Positions 18,997-28,418 are shown, counted from the stretch's first letter. The stretch is DNA of 64,000 nt from Pseudomonas pergaminensis (GCF_024112395.2 NZ_CP078013.2:5146001-5210000); one strand, 5' to 3'. Program-made: numbers and translations. The notes: a model not told the origin generated them from the sequence alone.

Positions 18997-20541
18997 TCAA
19001 TCGTCACCGCTTCCCGATTCTTGATCTTCAAATGCGGATCGCACCGCGTCCACAACCCGTTCGGCTAGGTCAATCACTTCCAGCTGCGGATAAGCCTTTT
19101 TTAATTTCCCCGATACCTGCCAGCCATTTTCCTTCAACGAGCGAATGACTCGGTTTGCGTCCTGATCAGGCATTTCCAGCACTTCTTTTAGCCGTTCCTG
19201 GGCGCGCTGAAAGATGACCAACACACGCGCTTCATCAGCCATCTCTATACGAACCGTGTGCGCCACTACCTGTGCCGTATACAAGACTTGTTCGGTCAAG
19301 TCGGGGTAGCGCCACGCGAATTGCGCATCGTCGTAGTCATCGAAGACCAGATTGCTGCGGGTTCCGTCCTCGTAGACTACAAGTTCTCCAAATCGATAGG
19401 AGCCAGCGTAGCGTTGCATGAATGGCCGCGAAAATGCCTCCAGCGTACGATCGTAACGCGCCCGCAAATCAATCGAGCTTGTGATTGAGGCCGACACTGG
19501 CAGGATTACGCCATCAGGCACCGCCTTATCACGGATCAAGGTGTCGTTGATCAGAAAGCGATGGATCCGACCATTGCCGTCTCGCATGGGGTGGATATAG
19601 ACAAAAGCGAAAGCGATTACAGCTGCCCGGGCCAGCGGCTCAGCGCCCCGTGTTGCCAACTCGAATGCCTTCAAGCCATCAAGCAGTTGCGTCAGCACCT
19701 CAAATTGCGGCGCAATGTAGTGCACGATGTCCTCGCGCATAGTGGCCTGCCCCACGAAGACCGGTGAGTGCCGTAGGCCCAGCCCGAGCGCCTCTTCCCC
19801 TAAGATACCGGCTTGCAAGGTGTGCAGGCTTTCATTACTCAACGGATTGTCGATGTGCCCACAGTACTTGGCGATCACGTGGGCAAACCGCTGGATCCTG
19901 TCGGCTTTGTCTGCCTCTCTCTCGATCAAAAAGCTGGCACGCGACTCCTTGAACGTCAGCCAACTTGCCGTGCGCATCAGGATATCAGCGCCAAAGGCCT
20001 GGTTCAGCTGCAGCAGTGACGCCCCCAGATCAAATTGCAGCGCTTCCTGCACGGCTTCAGTGCGACGAATCAAGGGACAGAGCGCAGGCACTCCGGGCAG
20101 ATTATCGTTGATGCGCCAGCGGCGTACCCGCAGAGGCTCAACGCGGGTCAGGTAATGCTGTGATGAAATGGCATCGACGTAGCCGCCGTTGGTGACATCA
20201 GGCACATCAAGGTGCCGTCCCGTTAACCACTCGTACAGGAATCCGGTCCGACGGGCATATTGACCAAAGGGCGTTTGCCGGCACCAGGCTTCGACGGGGT
20301 CAGGGCCGGCTGCAGCAAATAGGCGAGCGAAGAATTCGAGGTGAATTTCTTCGTACTTAAGCCCGAACTCGAAATGCCCTGCAAAGTCGTCCGAGGGTTG
20401 GTAGCTGAGGGGGTACTTACGCTCGACATGTCCATTGCTCTCGTGGCTCATGCGGGTCGTACCGATTACCGATTCGACGCGTAGTGGCTGAGCAAGCGCT
20501 ATACGGTAGCGATCAGCGAGTGCCTTGAAGCCTGCCTGCAT
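18997..20541 (-). CDS. Fic-domain protein (probable AMPylase)
   Basis: 514 residues. The Fic core motif HPMRDGNGRIHR is near residues 317-328 and matches HPFx(D/E)GNGRxxR, with Met for Phe. These enzymes usually transfer AMP from ATP to a protein hydroxyl. An upstream SFLIER sequence around residue 213 resembles the inhibitory helix (S/T)xxxE(G/N), which would block the active site in cis, although the last residue is Arg. The C-terminal ~100 residues may be a winged-helix domain (QDANRVIRSLKENGWQ). No antitoxin-like partner gene is adjacent, so it is more like a self-inhibited class II Fic than a FicTA pair. Targets unknown. Confidence 0.88.
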   Translation of the reverse strand: MQAGFKALADRYRIALAQPLRVESVIGTTRMSHESNGHVERKYPLSYQPSDDFAGHFEFGLKYEEIHLEFFARLFAAAGPDPVEAWCRQTPFGQYARRTGFLYEWLTGRHLDVPDVTNGGYVDAISSQHYLTRVEPLRVRRWRINDNLPGVPALCPLIRRTEAVQEALQFDLGASLLQLNQAFGADILMRTASWLTFKESRASFLIEREADKADRIQRFAHVIAKYCGHIDNPLSNESLHTLQAGILGEEALGLGLRHSPVFVGQATMREDIVHYIAPQFEVLTQLLDGLKAFELATRGAEPLARAAVIAFAFVYIHPMRDGNGRIHRFLINDTLIRDKAVPDGVILPVSASITSSIDLRARYDRTLEAFSRPFMQRYAGSYRFGELVVYEDGTRSNLVFDDYDDAQFAWRYPDLTEQVLYTAQVVAHTVRIEMADEARVLVIFQRAQERLKEVLEMPDQDANRVIRSLKENGWQVSGKLKKAYPQLEVIDLAERVVDAVRSAFEDQESGSGDD

Positions 20542-20566
20542 GGTCGAATCCCCTAACGAACCCTAA

Positions 20567-20679
20567 AAAACGATAACTATTGGGGAATAGTAGGCGAAAA
20601 CGATAATTTTGTGAGTACGAAAACGCTAATGCGCTCTTAAATTTGCTAACAAATCAGCCATTTCATTTTAAAACGATAA
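20567..20679. promoter_or_regulatory. Four iterated AAAACGATAA boxes upstream of fic
   Basis: AAAACGATAA occurs at 20567, 20597 and 20670, with AAAACGCTAA at 20620, all in the same orientation within 113 bp just ahead of fic, in an AT-rich stretch. This is the look of an operator array. The fic product with its possible C-terminal DNA-binding domain is a candidate ligand (inference). Confidence 0.5.
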
Positions 20680-20730
20680 AAACCTAAAGGGCAGCGACCC
20701 GAGTTGAGGGTCCGTCAGGAGACCGAGGCG

Positions 20731-20774
20731 ATCCCTTCGTAGCCTCGCCGGGGCTCGACAACTCCCACATTTGA
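20731..20774. repeat. Solo REP-like repeat, right copy flanking fic
   Basis: Same unit as at 18889-18932 (CCTTCGTAGCCTCGCCGGGG ... CTCCCACATTTGA), same orientation. Confidence 0.75.
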
Positions 20775-20810
20775 TCTTTGTGAGCCCGTTAATCGGTGTT
20801 CAACGGGCGT

Positions 20811-21770
20811 TTATGTCGTGGCTTTGAGGTTTACGCCCAGGGCTGTGGCGAAGGCTTTTACCATCGGGCTGCGCGGGGCGTTGTGGCGCAGGATGAGGTT
20901 GAAGGCGGTGCTCAGGTGAACGTGCTCCGGGCACAGTACGCGCAGGCGCCCTTCTCTTACCAAGGGCGTGGCGTAGTGTTCGGGCAAGAAGCCGAGGAAA
21001 CGGCCAGTAAGGATCAGGATCGCGACGGCTTCGACTTGTGAGGCCGAGGCGGACTGGCTGTCATAATTGACGAAGTTGGCCTTGTCGCGGTGGATCGCAT
21101 ACCGATGGTTCACCACTTCGTATTGGCGCAAGACCTCGGGCGTGATGTCGTTTGCGTCGAAGAGTGGGTGTCCTACGGCACAGTAGGCGTGGGCCTTTTC
21201 TTCATACAGCGGGAAATAATCGAATTCTTCGCGGCGCTGGTACACCGGCACGATGCCGACGATCAAGCGTCCCTCTACCACGCCGCGCTCAACTTCGTCC
21301 AGTTGCGAGGCGTGTAGGCGCAATCTAATCTTTGGCGATTCGCTATGTAATTTCCCCAACGCGGCAATTAGCGGGGAATTAACATCGGACACGGTGTTAT
21401 CAATAACGCCCACACTAAGGTCGCCAATAAGCTCGTTTTGCGCCGAACTAAGCTTGTCGCGAAAACTGTCCACCGAGGTAAATAACTCGATGGATGCCTG
21501 ATACACCAACTTGCCTTCTTCGGTCAGCCCGAACCCTTCCCTGCCCCGTGTGCACAGGCGCATGCCGATGCGAATCTCGAGGTCGGAGATTTGTTTGCTG
21601 ATGGCCGCGAGCCCCACGTTCAGCTCGTTTTGCGCGGCACTGAAGCCGCCCGCTTCGACCACGGCCATGAACACGCGCAGCAATTTGAAGTCCAGCCCGC
21701 TCAACTGCAGGGGCGGTCTTGTGCCGGGTTTTGGCGGCAGGTTTCCAGAAGTGGAAAGTGGAGTTTCCAT
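20811..21770 (-). CDS. LysR-family regulator beside argH-like/ABC cluster
   Basis: About 319 residues from the ATG at 21770 (METPLSTSG); a TTG at 21788 is the longer alternative. The winged HTH at residues ~25-85 reads LLRVFMAVVEAGGFSAAQNELN, and the substrate-binding domain follows. It is divergent from the argininosuccinate-lyase paralogue with a 193-bp intergenic region. By the usual LysR logic it likely controls that gene and the following transporter. Confidence 0.88.
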   Translation of the reverse strand: METPLSTSGNLPPKPGTRPPLQLSGLDFKLLRVFMAVVEAGGFSAAQNELNVGLAAISKQISDLEIRIGMRLCTRGREGFGLTEEGKLVYQASIELFTSVDSFRDKLSSAQNELIGDLSVGVIDNTVSDVNSPLIAALGKLHSESPKIRLRLHASQLDEVERGVVEGRLIVGIVPVYQRREEFDYFPLYEEKAHAYCAVGHPLFDANDITPEVLRQYEVVNHRYAIHRDKANFVNYDSQSASASQVEAVAILILTGRFLGFLPEHYATPLVREGRLRVLCPEHVHLSTAFNLILRHNAPRSPMVKAFATALGVNLKATT

Positions 21771-21963
21771 AATACGCGTTGACCTCAAGTGCCATATTCA
21801 ACAGGCTTCAACCCAGTCCTTGAACATAGCCAGGCGGCGATAATGAACATAAACATCCGCCCTTGGCAACCTTGAATACGGCGCGTCAGACGCTGATTCA
21901 GTCTAGTTGAAACCTTATTTTTACTGCCTCCGACTCTTCTAAAAACAAGCGTGAGGAATACCC

Positions 21964-23391
21964 ATGTCCCAGCCCACCGACCGCCTTTGGGGCGCTCGTT
22001 TCAAGACCGGCCCGTCTGCTGCATTGGCCGCGTTGTCGCGTTGCCCCGAGCGCTATTTCCGCCTGACGCCCTACGACCTGGCCGGCTCCCGTGCCCATGC
22101 CCGTGAGTTGCAGCGCGCCGGGTTGCTCGATGAGTCGGAGACCCTGCGCACCCTCGAAGCCCTGGACCAGATCGGCCATGACTTCGCCGCCGGCCGCTTG
22201 CACCCGACCCTGGATGACGAGGACGTACACACCTTTATCGAACGCGTATTGACCGAGCGCCTGGGCGCCTTGGGCGGCAAGTTGCGCGCCGGGCGTTCGC
22301 GTAATGACCAGACCGCCAACGATCTACGTCTTTTCCTACGTGACCATGCGCGCACCATCACCACCGAGGTGCTGGGTTTGCAGCAGGCGTTGGTGGAGCA
22401 GGCCGAGCAGCATATCGAGAGCATCTGCCCCGGCTTTACCCACTTGCAGCAAGCGCAGCCGATTGTGTTCGCTCACCACTTGCTGGCTCACGCGCAGTCG
22501 ATGTTGAGGGATGTGCAACGTCTGGTGGATTGGGATGCGCGCACGGCCTTGTCGCCTTTGGGCGCTGCCGCGATGGCAGGTTCTGCGATTGCGCGCCAGC
22601 CGGAGCATTCGGCCAAGGAAATGGGCTACACCGGGCCGTGCGAAAACTCCATCGATGCCGTCGCCAGCCGTGACCATGTAGCGGAGTTCCTGTTTGTGGC
22701 GGGCATGCTCGGGGTGAATATTTCGCGCCTGTCCGAAGAGTTTTGCCTATGGTCGTCACGGCAGTTTCGTTGGGTGGTGCTGGATGATGCCTACGCCACG
22801 GGTAGCTCGATCATGCCGCAGAAAAAGAACCCAGACATTGCCGAATTGGCGCGGGGCAAGGCTGGGCGCTTGATTGGCAACCTGACCGGGTTGATGTCGA
22901 CGCTCAAGTCGCTGCCGCTGTCGTACAACCGCGATTTGAGTGAAGACAAGCACAGCGTGCTGGACAGTGTGGATACGTTGCTGCTGGTGTTGCCGGCGAT
23001 GGCGGGAATGGTTGCGACCATGAAGGTGCAGGTGGAAGAGCTGCGGCGTCAGGCGCCGATGGGCTTTACCTTGGCGACTGAGGTGGCGGATTGGTTGGCG
23101 ACCCGTGGTGTGCCGTTCAAAGAAGCCCATGAAATCACCGGCGCGCTGGTACAGGCCTGTGAGAAGCATGAGATTGAGTTGTGGGAAGCCTCGCCGGCGA
23201 TGTTGGCGGAGGTGGATGCACGACTCACACCCGAAGTGCGCGACTGCCTGACACTGGAAGCGGCGATTGCGGCGCGCAGTGGGTGGGGTGGGACGGCGCC
23301 GGAGCGGGTTCGGGAGCAGATTGGGCGGTTGAAGTCCGCATTAGCGGCTCAACAGCAGTGGGCAGAGAGTTATCAGGGGTTCCGGATTTAA
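21964..23391 (+). CDS. Argininosuccinate lyase paralogue (fumarase/aspartase superfamily)
   Basis: 475 residues, normal ArgH length. Superfamily signature GSSIMPQKKNPDIAELARGK is intact, and AGRSRNDQ and the catalytic-His region GFTHLQQAQP are present. ArgH splits argininosuccinate to arginine and fumarate. The location, upstream of a complete amino-acid ABC transporter and beside a LysR gene, is not that of the biosynthetic argH. It may act on an imported argininosuccinate-like compound. Whether the main argH lies elsewhere cannot be seen here. Confidence 0.85.
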   Translation: MSQPTDRLWGARFKTGPSAALAALSRCPERYFRLTPYDLAGSRAHARELQRAGLLDESETLRTLEALDQIGHDFAAGRLHPTLDDEDVHTFIERVLTERLGALGGKLRAGRSRNDQTANDLRLFLRDHARTITTEVLGLQQALVEQAEQHIESICPGFTHLQQAQPIVFAHHLLAHAQSMLRDVQRLVDWDARTALSPLGAAAMAGSAIARQPEHSAKEMGYTGPCENSIDAVASRDHVAEFLFVAGMLGVNISRLSEEFCLWSSRQFRWVVLDDAYATGSSIMPQKKNPDIAELARGKAGRLIGNLTGLMSTLKSLPLSYNRDLSEDKHSVLDSVDTLLLVLPAMAGMVATMKVQVEELRRQAPMGFTLATEVADWLATRGVPFKEAHEITGALVQACEKHEIELWEASPAMLAEVDARLTPEVRDCLTLEAAIAARSGWGGTAPERVREQIGRLKSALAAQQQWAESYQGFRI

Positions 23392-23415
23392 ATCTGCGGT
23401 GTTTGGGCTGGCGTC

Positions 23416-23442
23416 TTCGCAGGCAAGCCAGCTCCCACATTT
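23416..23442. repeat. Single REP unit
   Basis: TCGCAGGCAAGCCAGCTCCC and following ACATTTG match the right arm of the REPINs at 5448, 26015 and 62629, but there is no inverted partner. It sits between the argH-like gene and the permease gene. Confidence 0.85.
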
Positions 23443-23488
23443 GGACCGCGTACAGTAGTTAGAGCGTTGTAAGTTTTGGAGATTCACC

Positions 23489-24367
23489 ATGAACCAAACC
23501 CCGGCAGAGCGCTTGGAAGCCGAGCGCAAGTTGTCCGAGAACCAGTTCGATATCACGCAGTACGAACACGTGCCGCGTCGTTATTACGGGCGGATGTTTT
23601 TTGCCACCTTGATCGTGATCGTGTTGGCCGCGCTGTTGCGCGCATTCGCCAATGGCCAGATCGAATGGTCCTACATCGGTCAGTTCCTCACGTCTGAGGC
23701 CATCCTCTGGGGTCTGGTGAACACCATTGTCATGTCGATTTTGGCGATGGCACTCGGTGTGGTGATCGGGGTGATCACAGCCATCATGCGCATGTCGGCC
23801 AACCCGATCCTGCGTTATGTGGCCATCACCTACACCTGGCTGTTCCGCGGTACACCGTTGATCCTGCAGCTGCTGCTGTGGTTCAACCTGGCGCTGATTT
23901 TCCCGGTGATCGCGATTCCCGGCCTGTTCAGCATCGACACCGTCGACCTGATGACGCCATTCGTGGCCGCCCTGCTCGGCCTCAGCATCAACCAAGGCGC
24001 CTACACCGCCGAGGTGGTGCGCGCCGGCCTGTTGTCGGTCGATACCGGCCAGTACGAAGCCGCCAAGTCCATCGGCATGCCGAGCCTGCAGGCGTTGCGT
24101 AGGATCATTCTCCCGCAGGCGATGCGAGTGATCATTCCGCCTGTAGGCAACGAGTTCATCAGCATGGTGAAAATGACCAGCCTGGCCAGTGTGATCCAGT
24201 ACTCGGAGCTGCTGCACAACGCGCAAAACATCTACTACGCCAACGCGCGGGTCATGGAGCTGCTGATCGTGGCCGGCATCTGGTACCTGGCGGTGGTGAC
24301 TGTTCTTTCATTTGGTCAAAGCCGCCTCGAGCGTCGTTTTGCCCGCGGCGCCGGCAAGCGTTCGTAA
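23489..24367 (+). CDS. Amino-acid ABC transporter permease
   Basis: 292 residues. An N-terminal cytoplasmic tail of ~40 residues precedes about five membrane segments. The EAA loop is YEAAKSIGMPSLQALRRIILPQAMRVIIPP, of the polar-amino-acid HisMQ family. There is only one permease gene, so a homodimer is likely. ATPase and binding protein follow on the same strand at 24-25 bp spacing, so these form an operon. Confidence 0.9.
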   Translation: MNQTPAERLEAERKLSENQFDITQYEHVPRRYYGRMFFATLIVIVLAALLRAFANGQIEWSYIGQFLTSEAILWGLVNTIVMSILAMALGVVIGVITAIMRMSANPILRYVAITYTWLFRGTPLILQLLLWFNLALIFPVIAIPGLFSIDTVDLMTPFVAALLGLSINQGAYTAEVVRAGLLSVDTGQYEAAKSIGMPSLQALRRIILPQAMRVIIPPVGNEFISMVKMTSLASVIQYSELLHNAQNIYYANARVMELLIVAGIWYLAVVTVLSFGQSRLERRFARGAGKRS

Positions 24368-24391
24368 GTCTGGGTTGAGGAGATTTGCCCC

Positions 24392-25156
24392 ATGAGAAGC
24401 ATCGTCAAGGCCGTCAACCTGAACAAGTATTACGACCAGTATCACGCGCTGCGCGACATCAATATCGAGGTCGAGCAAGGCGAAGTGATGTGCATCATCG
24501 GCCCGTCGGGGTCCGGTAAAAGCACCCTGCTGCGTTGCGTCAACCAACTGGAAAAAATCGATAAGGGCGGCCTGTGGGTCGACGGCGAACTGGTGGGTTA
24601 CCGCGTCGTCGGCAACAAGCTGCATGAGATGAATGAATCGCAGATCGCCCGCCAGCGCCTGGCCACCGGCATGGTGTTCCAGCGCTTCAATTTGTTCCCG
24701 CACATGACCGTGTTGCAGAACATCATCGAAGGCCCCTGCCAGGTGCTCAAGCGCTCGCCCAAGGAAGCCATCGAAGATGCGTTGGAACTGCTGGCCCGCG
24801 TCGGCCTGGCGGACAAGCGCAATGCCTACCCGGTGGAGTTGTCCGGCGGCCAGCAACAGCGGGTAGCGATTGCCCGTGCGTTGGCGATGCGACCCAAATT
24901 GATGCTGTTTGACGAACCCACGTCAGCCCTCGACCCGGAGCTGGTAGGCGAAGTGCTGTCGGTGATGCGCGACCTGGCCACCACCGGCATGACCATGATC
25001 GTGGTCACCCATGAGTTGGGCTTTGCCCGCGAAGTCTCCAACCGCATGGTGTTTATGGATGCCGGCCAGATTGTGGAAGCCGGCAGCCCGGAAGAAATTC
25101 TAATAAGCCCACAAAACCCGCGTACCCAAAGCTTTATTTCTGCCGTTCGCACTTAA
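24392..25156 (+). CDS. Amino-acid ABC transporter ATP-binding protein
   Basis: 254 residues, GlnQ/HisP type. Walker [10 protein letters not shown], signature [12 protein letters not shown], Walker [13 protein letters not shown], switch VVTHELGFA. Energises the permease encoded 24 bp upstream. Confidence 0.93.
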   Translation: MRSIVKAVNLNKYYDQYHALRDINIEVEQGEVMCIIGPSGSGKSTLLRCVNQLEKIDKGGLWVDGELVGYRVVGNKLHEMNESQIARQRLATGMVFQRFNLFPHMTVLQNIIEGPCQVLKRSPKEAIEDALELLARVGLADKRNAYPVELSGGQQQRVAIARALAMRPKLMLFDEPTSALDPELVGEVLSVMRDLATTGMTMIVVTHELGFAREVSNRMVFMDAGQIVEAGSPEEILISPQNPRTQSFISAVRT

Positions 25157-25181
25157 CTAAAAAACAAACGAGAACGCCCCC

Positions 25182-26003
25182 ATGAAAAAATTGTTTATCC
25201 CAACGTTGCTTGCAGGCCTGATGGCCTCCTCCGCTGTTTTCGCGGCATTGCCGGCGGCAATCAAGGACAAGGGCGAGATCAGCGCGGCCATCGTGCCGAA
25301 CTATCCGCCGATGGATTTCAAGGACCCGGCCACCAACAAGATCACCGGCCTGGACTTTGACCTGGGCAACGCCCTGGCCGAGCGCCTGGGCGTGAAGATC
25401 AAGTGGCAGGAAACCGGCTTCGAGCAGATGCTCAGCGGCTTGACCACCAAGCGCGTGGACATCGTGCTGTCGGGCATGTCCGACACCGCCGAACGCCAGA
25501 AGGCCGTGACCTTCATCGACTACTTCACCAGCGGCCCGCAGTTCTACACCCTGGCCAAGCGTGAAGACCTCAAGGAATTGACAGACCTGTGTGGTAAAAA
25601 AGTCGGCACCAGCCGCCGTACCACCTGGCCGTCGGAAATTGCCGCATGGAGCAAGGAAAACTGCGAGGCGGCGGGTAAGCCGGCGATCGTGGTGATCGGC
25701 ACCGAAGGTTCGGCGGATGCGCGGGCGCAGTTGCAGCAGAATCGCCTGGATGCCGCGATGCAGGGCAGCGAGACCATTCCCTACTTGATGTCGCTGGACA
25801 AGGGCAAGTACAAGCCGGTGGGCCTGGCGATTGCCAAGCAATTCACGGGGCTTGGGATTGAGAAGAGCAACACGGAACTGGTCACGGCGATCAGTGAAGC
25901 GTTGCAGGGCATGATTGATGACGGCACCTACGGCAAGATCCTGAAAAAGTGGGACCTGGAGCAAGGCGCAGTCGAGAAGATCACCATCAACTCCGGTCAG
26001 TAA
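25182..26003 (+). CDS. Amino-acid ABC transporter substrate-binding protein
   Basis: 273 residues. Signal peptide MKKLFIPTLLAGLMASSAVFA, then a family 3 solute-binding domain (FDLGNALAERLGVKIKWQETGFEQMLSGL). Two Cys in the mature part (LTDLCGKK, SKENCEAAG) could pair. The ligand is unknown; the neighbouring argH paralogue hints at an arginine-related or amino-dicarboxylate compound. Confidence 0.9.
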   Translation: MKKLFIPTLLAGLMASSAVFAALPAAIKDKGEISAAIVPNYPPMDFKDPATNKITGLDFDLGNALAERLGVKIKWQETGFEQMLSGLTTKRVDIVLSGMSDTAERQKAVTFIDYFTSGPQFYTLAKREDLKELTDLCGKKVGTSRRTTWPSEIAAWSKENCEAAGKPAIVVIGTEGSADARAQLQQNRLDAAMQGSETIPYLMSLDKGKYKPVGLAIAKQFTGLGIEKSNTELVTAISEALQGMIDDGTYGKILKKWDLEQGAVEKITINSGQ

Positions 26004-26014
26004 GTCGATCCAAG

Positions 26015-26105
26015 TGTGGGAGCTGGCTTGCCTGCGATGGCGGCAGGTCAGCTTGCATCATCATTGCCTGAACCACCGCTATCGCAGGCAAGCCAGCGCC
26101 CACAT
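26015..26105. repeat. REPIN (GCTGGCTTGCCTGCGAT class)
   Basis: TGTGGGAGCTGGCTTGCCTG and CAGGCAAGCCAGCGCCCACA form the two arms around a ~40-nt middle. One mismatch in the outer stem. It separates the binding-protein gene from the MFS gene. Confidence 0.9.
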
Positions 26106-26152
26106 TTGATGTGTGTTGTCTTGAGAACATAACAAGGACACTTGCCCCCACC

Positions 26153-27322
26153 GTGGCCACTTACTCCCTGGTAATCCGCCGCCTGATGATCTGCTCGGTG
26201 ACCATCGTGGTCAGCCGCGCCATGACCAGCCCGTTGCTGGCCCTGTTGCTGAGTACTCGCCTGGGCCTGAACCAGCAGGACATCGGCCTGCTGATGGGGA
26301 TTGCCGTCTTTATTGCGACCTTGCTGGGCCTGTACGGCGGCTACATCATCGACCGCCTGGAAAAGCGCAAGCTGCTGATCCTGGCCATGCTCTCCAGCTC
26401 CATCGGTTTTCTGTTGCTGACTTTTGCCAGCAACCTCTACCTCACCACCCTGACCCTGGTCATCACCGAAGCGGCGTCGGCGCTGTTCCTGATTGGCTCA
26501 AAAGCCATCATCAGCGAGAACCTGCCGGTGGGTGACCGTGCCAAGGTGTTTTCGCTGCGCTACACCCTGACCAACGTCGGCTACGCCACAGGCCCGATGG
26601 TCGGCGTAGTGATCGCCGGCCACCTGCAACTGGCCCCGTTCCTGATTGCCAGTGCGATCGCCTTTGGCAGCGTGTTCCTGATGATCGGCATCCCGCCCAC
26701 CCAACGGGATGACAGCAACAAGCCCTTGAGTTTTCTCACCACCCTGCGCACGTTGCGCAGCGACCGCACACTCATCCTGTTCACCAGCGGCAGCTTGCTG
26801 AGCACCATTGTCCATGGGCGCTACACCCTGTATCTGTCGCAATTCTTGCTGGTGGCCTACAAGCCCGCCGAGGCGCTGAAGATTCTGTCTGCGGTGCTGG
26901 CGTGCAATGCCATCACCGTAATTCTGATGCAGTACCAGATCGGCCGCTTTCTCAAACGTGAACAATTGCGCTACTGGATCGTGCTCGGCACGCTGCTGTT
27001 CATTGCCGGACTGATCGGTTTCAGCCTCGCGGACAGCCTGCTTACCTGGTGCCTGGCGATGTTCGTATTCACCCTCGGCGAGATGATCATCTACCCCTCC
27101 GAGTTCCTGTTTATCGACACCATCGCGCCGGATGCACTGCGCGGCAGTTACTACGGCGCGCAGAACCTGGCCGCGTTTGGAGGGGCGATGAGCCCGGTGA
27201 TTTGCGGCTATCTGCTGATCAATGCGGCGCCGGCCAGCATGTTCTATGCATTGGGGGCGCTGACTGCGGTCGGTGGAACGCTGTGCTTTCTGAGCGGGCG
27301 AAGGGTTGCAGGTTCTTGCTGA
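26153..27322 (+). CDS. Major facilitator superfamily transporter
   Basis: About 389 residues from the GTG at 26153 (start uncertain; a GTG at 26111 would add 14 residues, and AAGGA lies 14 bases before 26153). About 12 membrane segments are visible. The loop GGYIIDRLEKRK is the MFS motif A position between TM2 and TM3. Similar to YdeE/MdtH-like drug-efflux members. It could export the product of the argH-like pathway, but a REPIN lies between and its promoter may be separate. Confidence 0.85.
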   Translation: MATYSLVIRRLMICSVTIVVSRAMTSPLLALLLSTRLGLNQQDIGLLMGIAVFIATLLGLYGGYIIDRLEKRKLLILAMLSSSIGFLLLTFASNLYLTTLTLVITEAASALFLIGSKAIISENLPVGDRAKVFSLRYTLTNVGYATGPMVGVVIAGHLQLAPFLIASAIAFGSVFLMIGIPPTQRDDSNKPLSFLTTLRTLRSDRTLILFTSGSLLSTIVHGRYTLYLSQFLLVAYKPAEALKILSAVLACNAITVILMQYQIGRFLKREQLRYWIVLGTLLFIAGLIGFSLADSLLTWCLAMFVFTLGEMIIYPSEFLFIDTIAPDALRGSYYGAQNLAAFGGAMSPVICGYLLINAAPASMFYALGALTAVGGTLCFLSGRRVAGSC

Positions 27323-27376
27323 TATTTGCGCTGGATCCCGCTATTAATAGCGAAACTTCTCACGGACCCGAGCCCC

Positions 27377-28324
27377 ATGAAATTCGACACGGCCTACAGC
27401 CTGAGTCTCGACGACAAGCTGTCGATCTACGACGTACGAGACCTGAATTTCGACGAAACCGCTGATTTCGATTCCGACCACGACAGCTTCCTCTGCCCCA
27501 ACGATCAGTGCCGTGCAGCGTTTGATGCGAGCAACGCGCTGAGCACGTTCAACGCCAAGAACGTCAACTACGTGCGCACGCCGCACTTCAAGAACAAAAC
27601 CAGTACCCGACACATTGACGGTTGTCGTTATGCCAGCACCCACAAGACCGCGAGCGGCGAAGGTGACGACGAGCGTGAGGACAATTTCCCCTCGGAATTT
27701 GTACTGACTCGTAGACAGTACGAACGCAAGCCGCCCTTGGCTGGCACCGAAGGAGATAGCCCTCAAGCCCCCGCAAAAGCACCTTCTGTCCGTGCCACTG
27801 CATTCCCCGGCAACCACGACAGCACCCCGGACAAAACCAGCGTGTTCGCCCACCCGGTGGAATGCTTTGTGTCCAACATCGATGACAAGGACAAACTCAA
27901 GTCCATGCCGTTGAAGATCGGCGAGCACACCGCGACCTACTGGACGTACTTCAAAAAGATCGAATACCTGCAGGACAACAAGGGCTTGATCTACTGGGGC
28001 AAAATCAAGGCGATCAAGGACTACACCAGCAGCTTTCGCATCGACTTCGAAAAGAAAGTGTGGCTCGACAAAAAGCCTTACTCGGTGAATGTCTACCTGA
28101 GCAAAAAACTCATCGACAACTACCGCAAGCGCAAGGCATTCCTGGAGCAGATCAAGGCGGCGGTGGACAGTGAGCGGGCGTTGTACTGCTTCTTCTATGG
28201 GGTGACGCCAGCACTCCAGCAGGTGCCCAGCAAGAAGAACCCCGAGCAGACGTTCGGGGTGTTCAGCGCAAATATCGAGAACCTGGATCACCTGATCATT
28301 CGCGAGGCGCCAGGGCTGGAATAG
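27377..28324 (+). CDS. Protein of unknown function with a Cys/His cluster
   Basis: About 315 residues from the ATG at 27377. I do not recognise the family. The N-terminal ~85 residues hold FLCPNDQCRAAF (C-x4-C) and, ~45 residues on, a HIDGC motif, together a possible zinc site like that in some nuclease-associated or competence-type proteins. A variable, Pro/Ala-rich linker lies near residues 120-155. The C-terminal half (residues ~160-315) is lysine- and aromatic-rich (YWGKIKAIKDYTSSFRIDFE), suggesting a nucleic-acid-contacting fold. No signal peptide or membrane segment. It is followed at ~95 bp by an XRE-like gene with a LexA-like box. Confidence 0.7.
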   Translation: MKFDTAYSLSLDDKLSIYDVRDLNFDETADFDSDHDSFLCPNDQCRAAFDASNALSTFNAKNVNYVRTPHFKNKTSTRHIDGCRYASTHKTASGEGDDEREDNFPSEFVLTRRQYERKPPLAGTEGDSPQAPAKAPSVRATAFPGNHDSTPDKTSVFAHPVECFVSNIDDKDKLKSMPLKIGEHTATYWTYFKKIEYLQDNKGLIYWGKIKAIKDYTSSFRIDFEKKVWLDKKPYSVNVYLSKKLIDNYRKRKAFLEQIKAAVDSERALYCFFYGVTPALQQVPSKKNPEQTFGVFSANIENLDHLIIREAPGLE

Positions 28325-28363
28325 GGGGTCGTTGATAATCCAGTTGATGAGCGGTCAAAACAA

Positions 28364-28379
28364 CTGTACAAAAACACAG
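28364..28379. promoter_or_regulatory. LexA-like box before the XRE-family gene
   Basis: CTGTACAAAAACACAG fits CTGT-N8-ACAG, the gammaproteobacterial LexA consensus. It abuts a possible -10 (TATAGT at 28380-28385), 40 bp before the start codon. The 8 fixed bases are expected about once per 64 kb by chance, so position is the main argument. Confidence 0.45.
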
Positions 28380-28418
28380 TATAGTTTGTCCTCCCCCGTC
28401 GAACCCTGGAGAAACCCC

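Noticed and set aside
18997..20541. Fic toxin-antitoxin pair
   Set aside because: No small antitoxin gene is adjacent on either side; an in-cis inhibitory motif is a better explanation.
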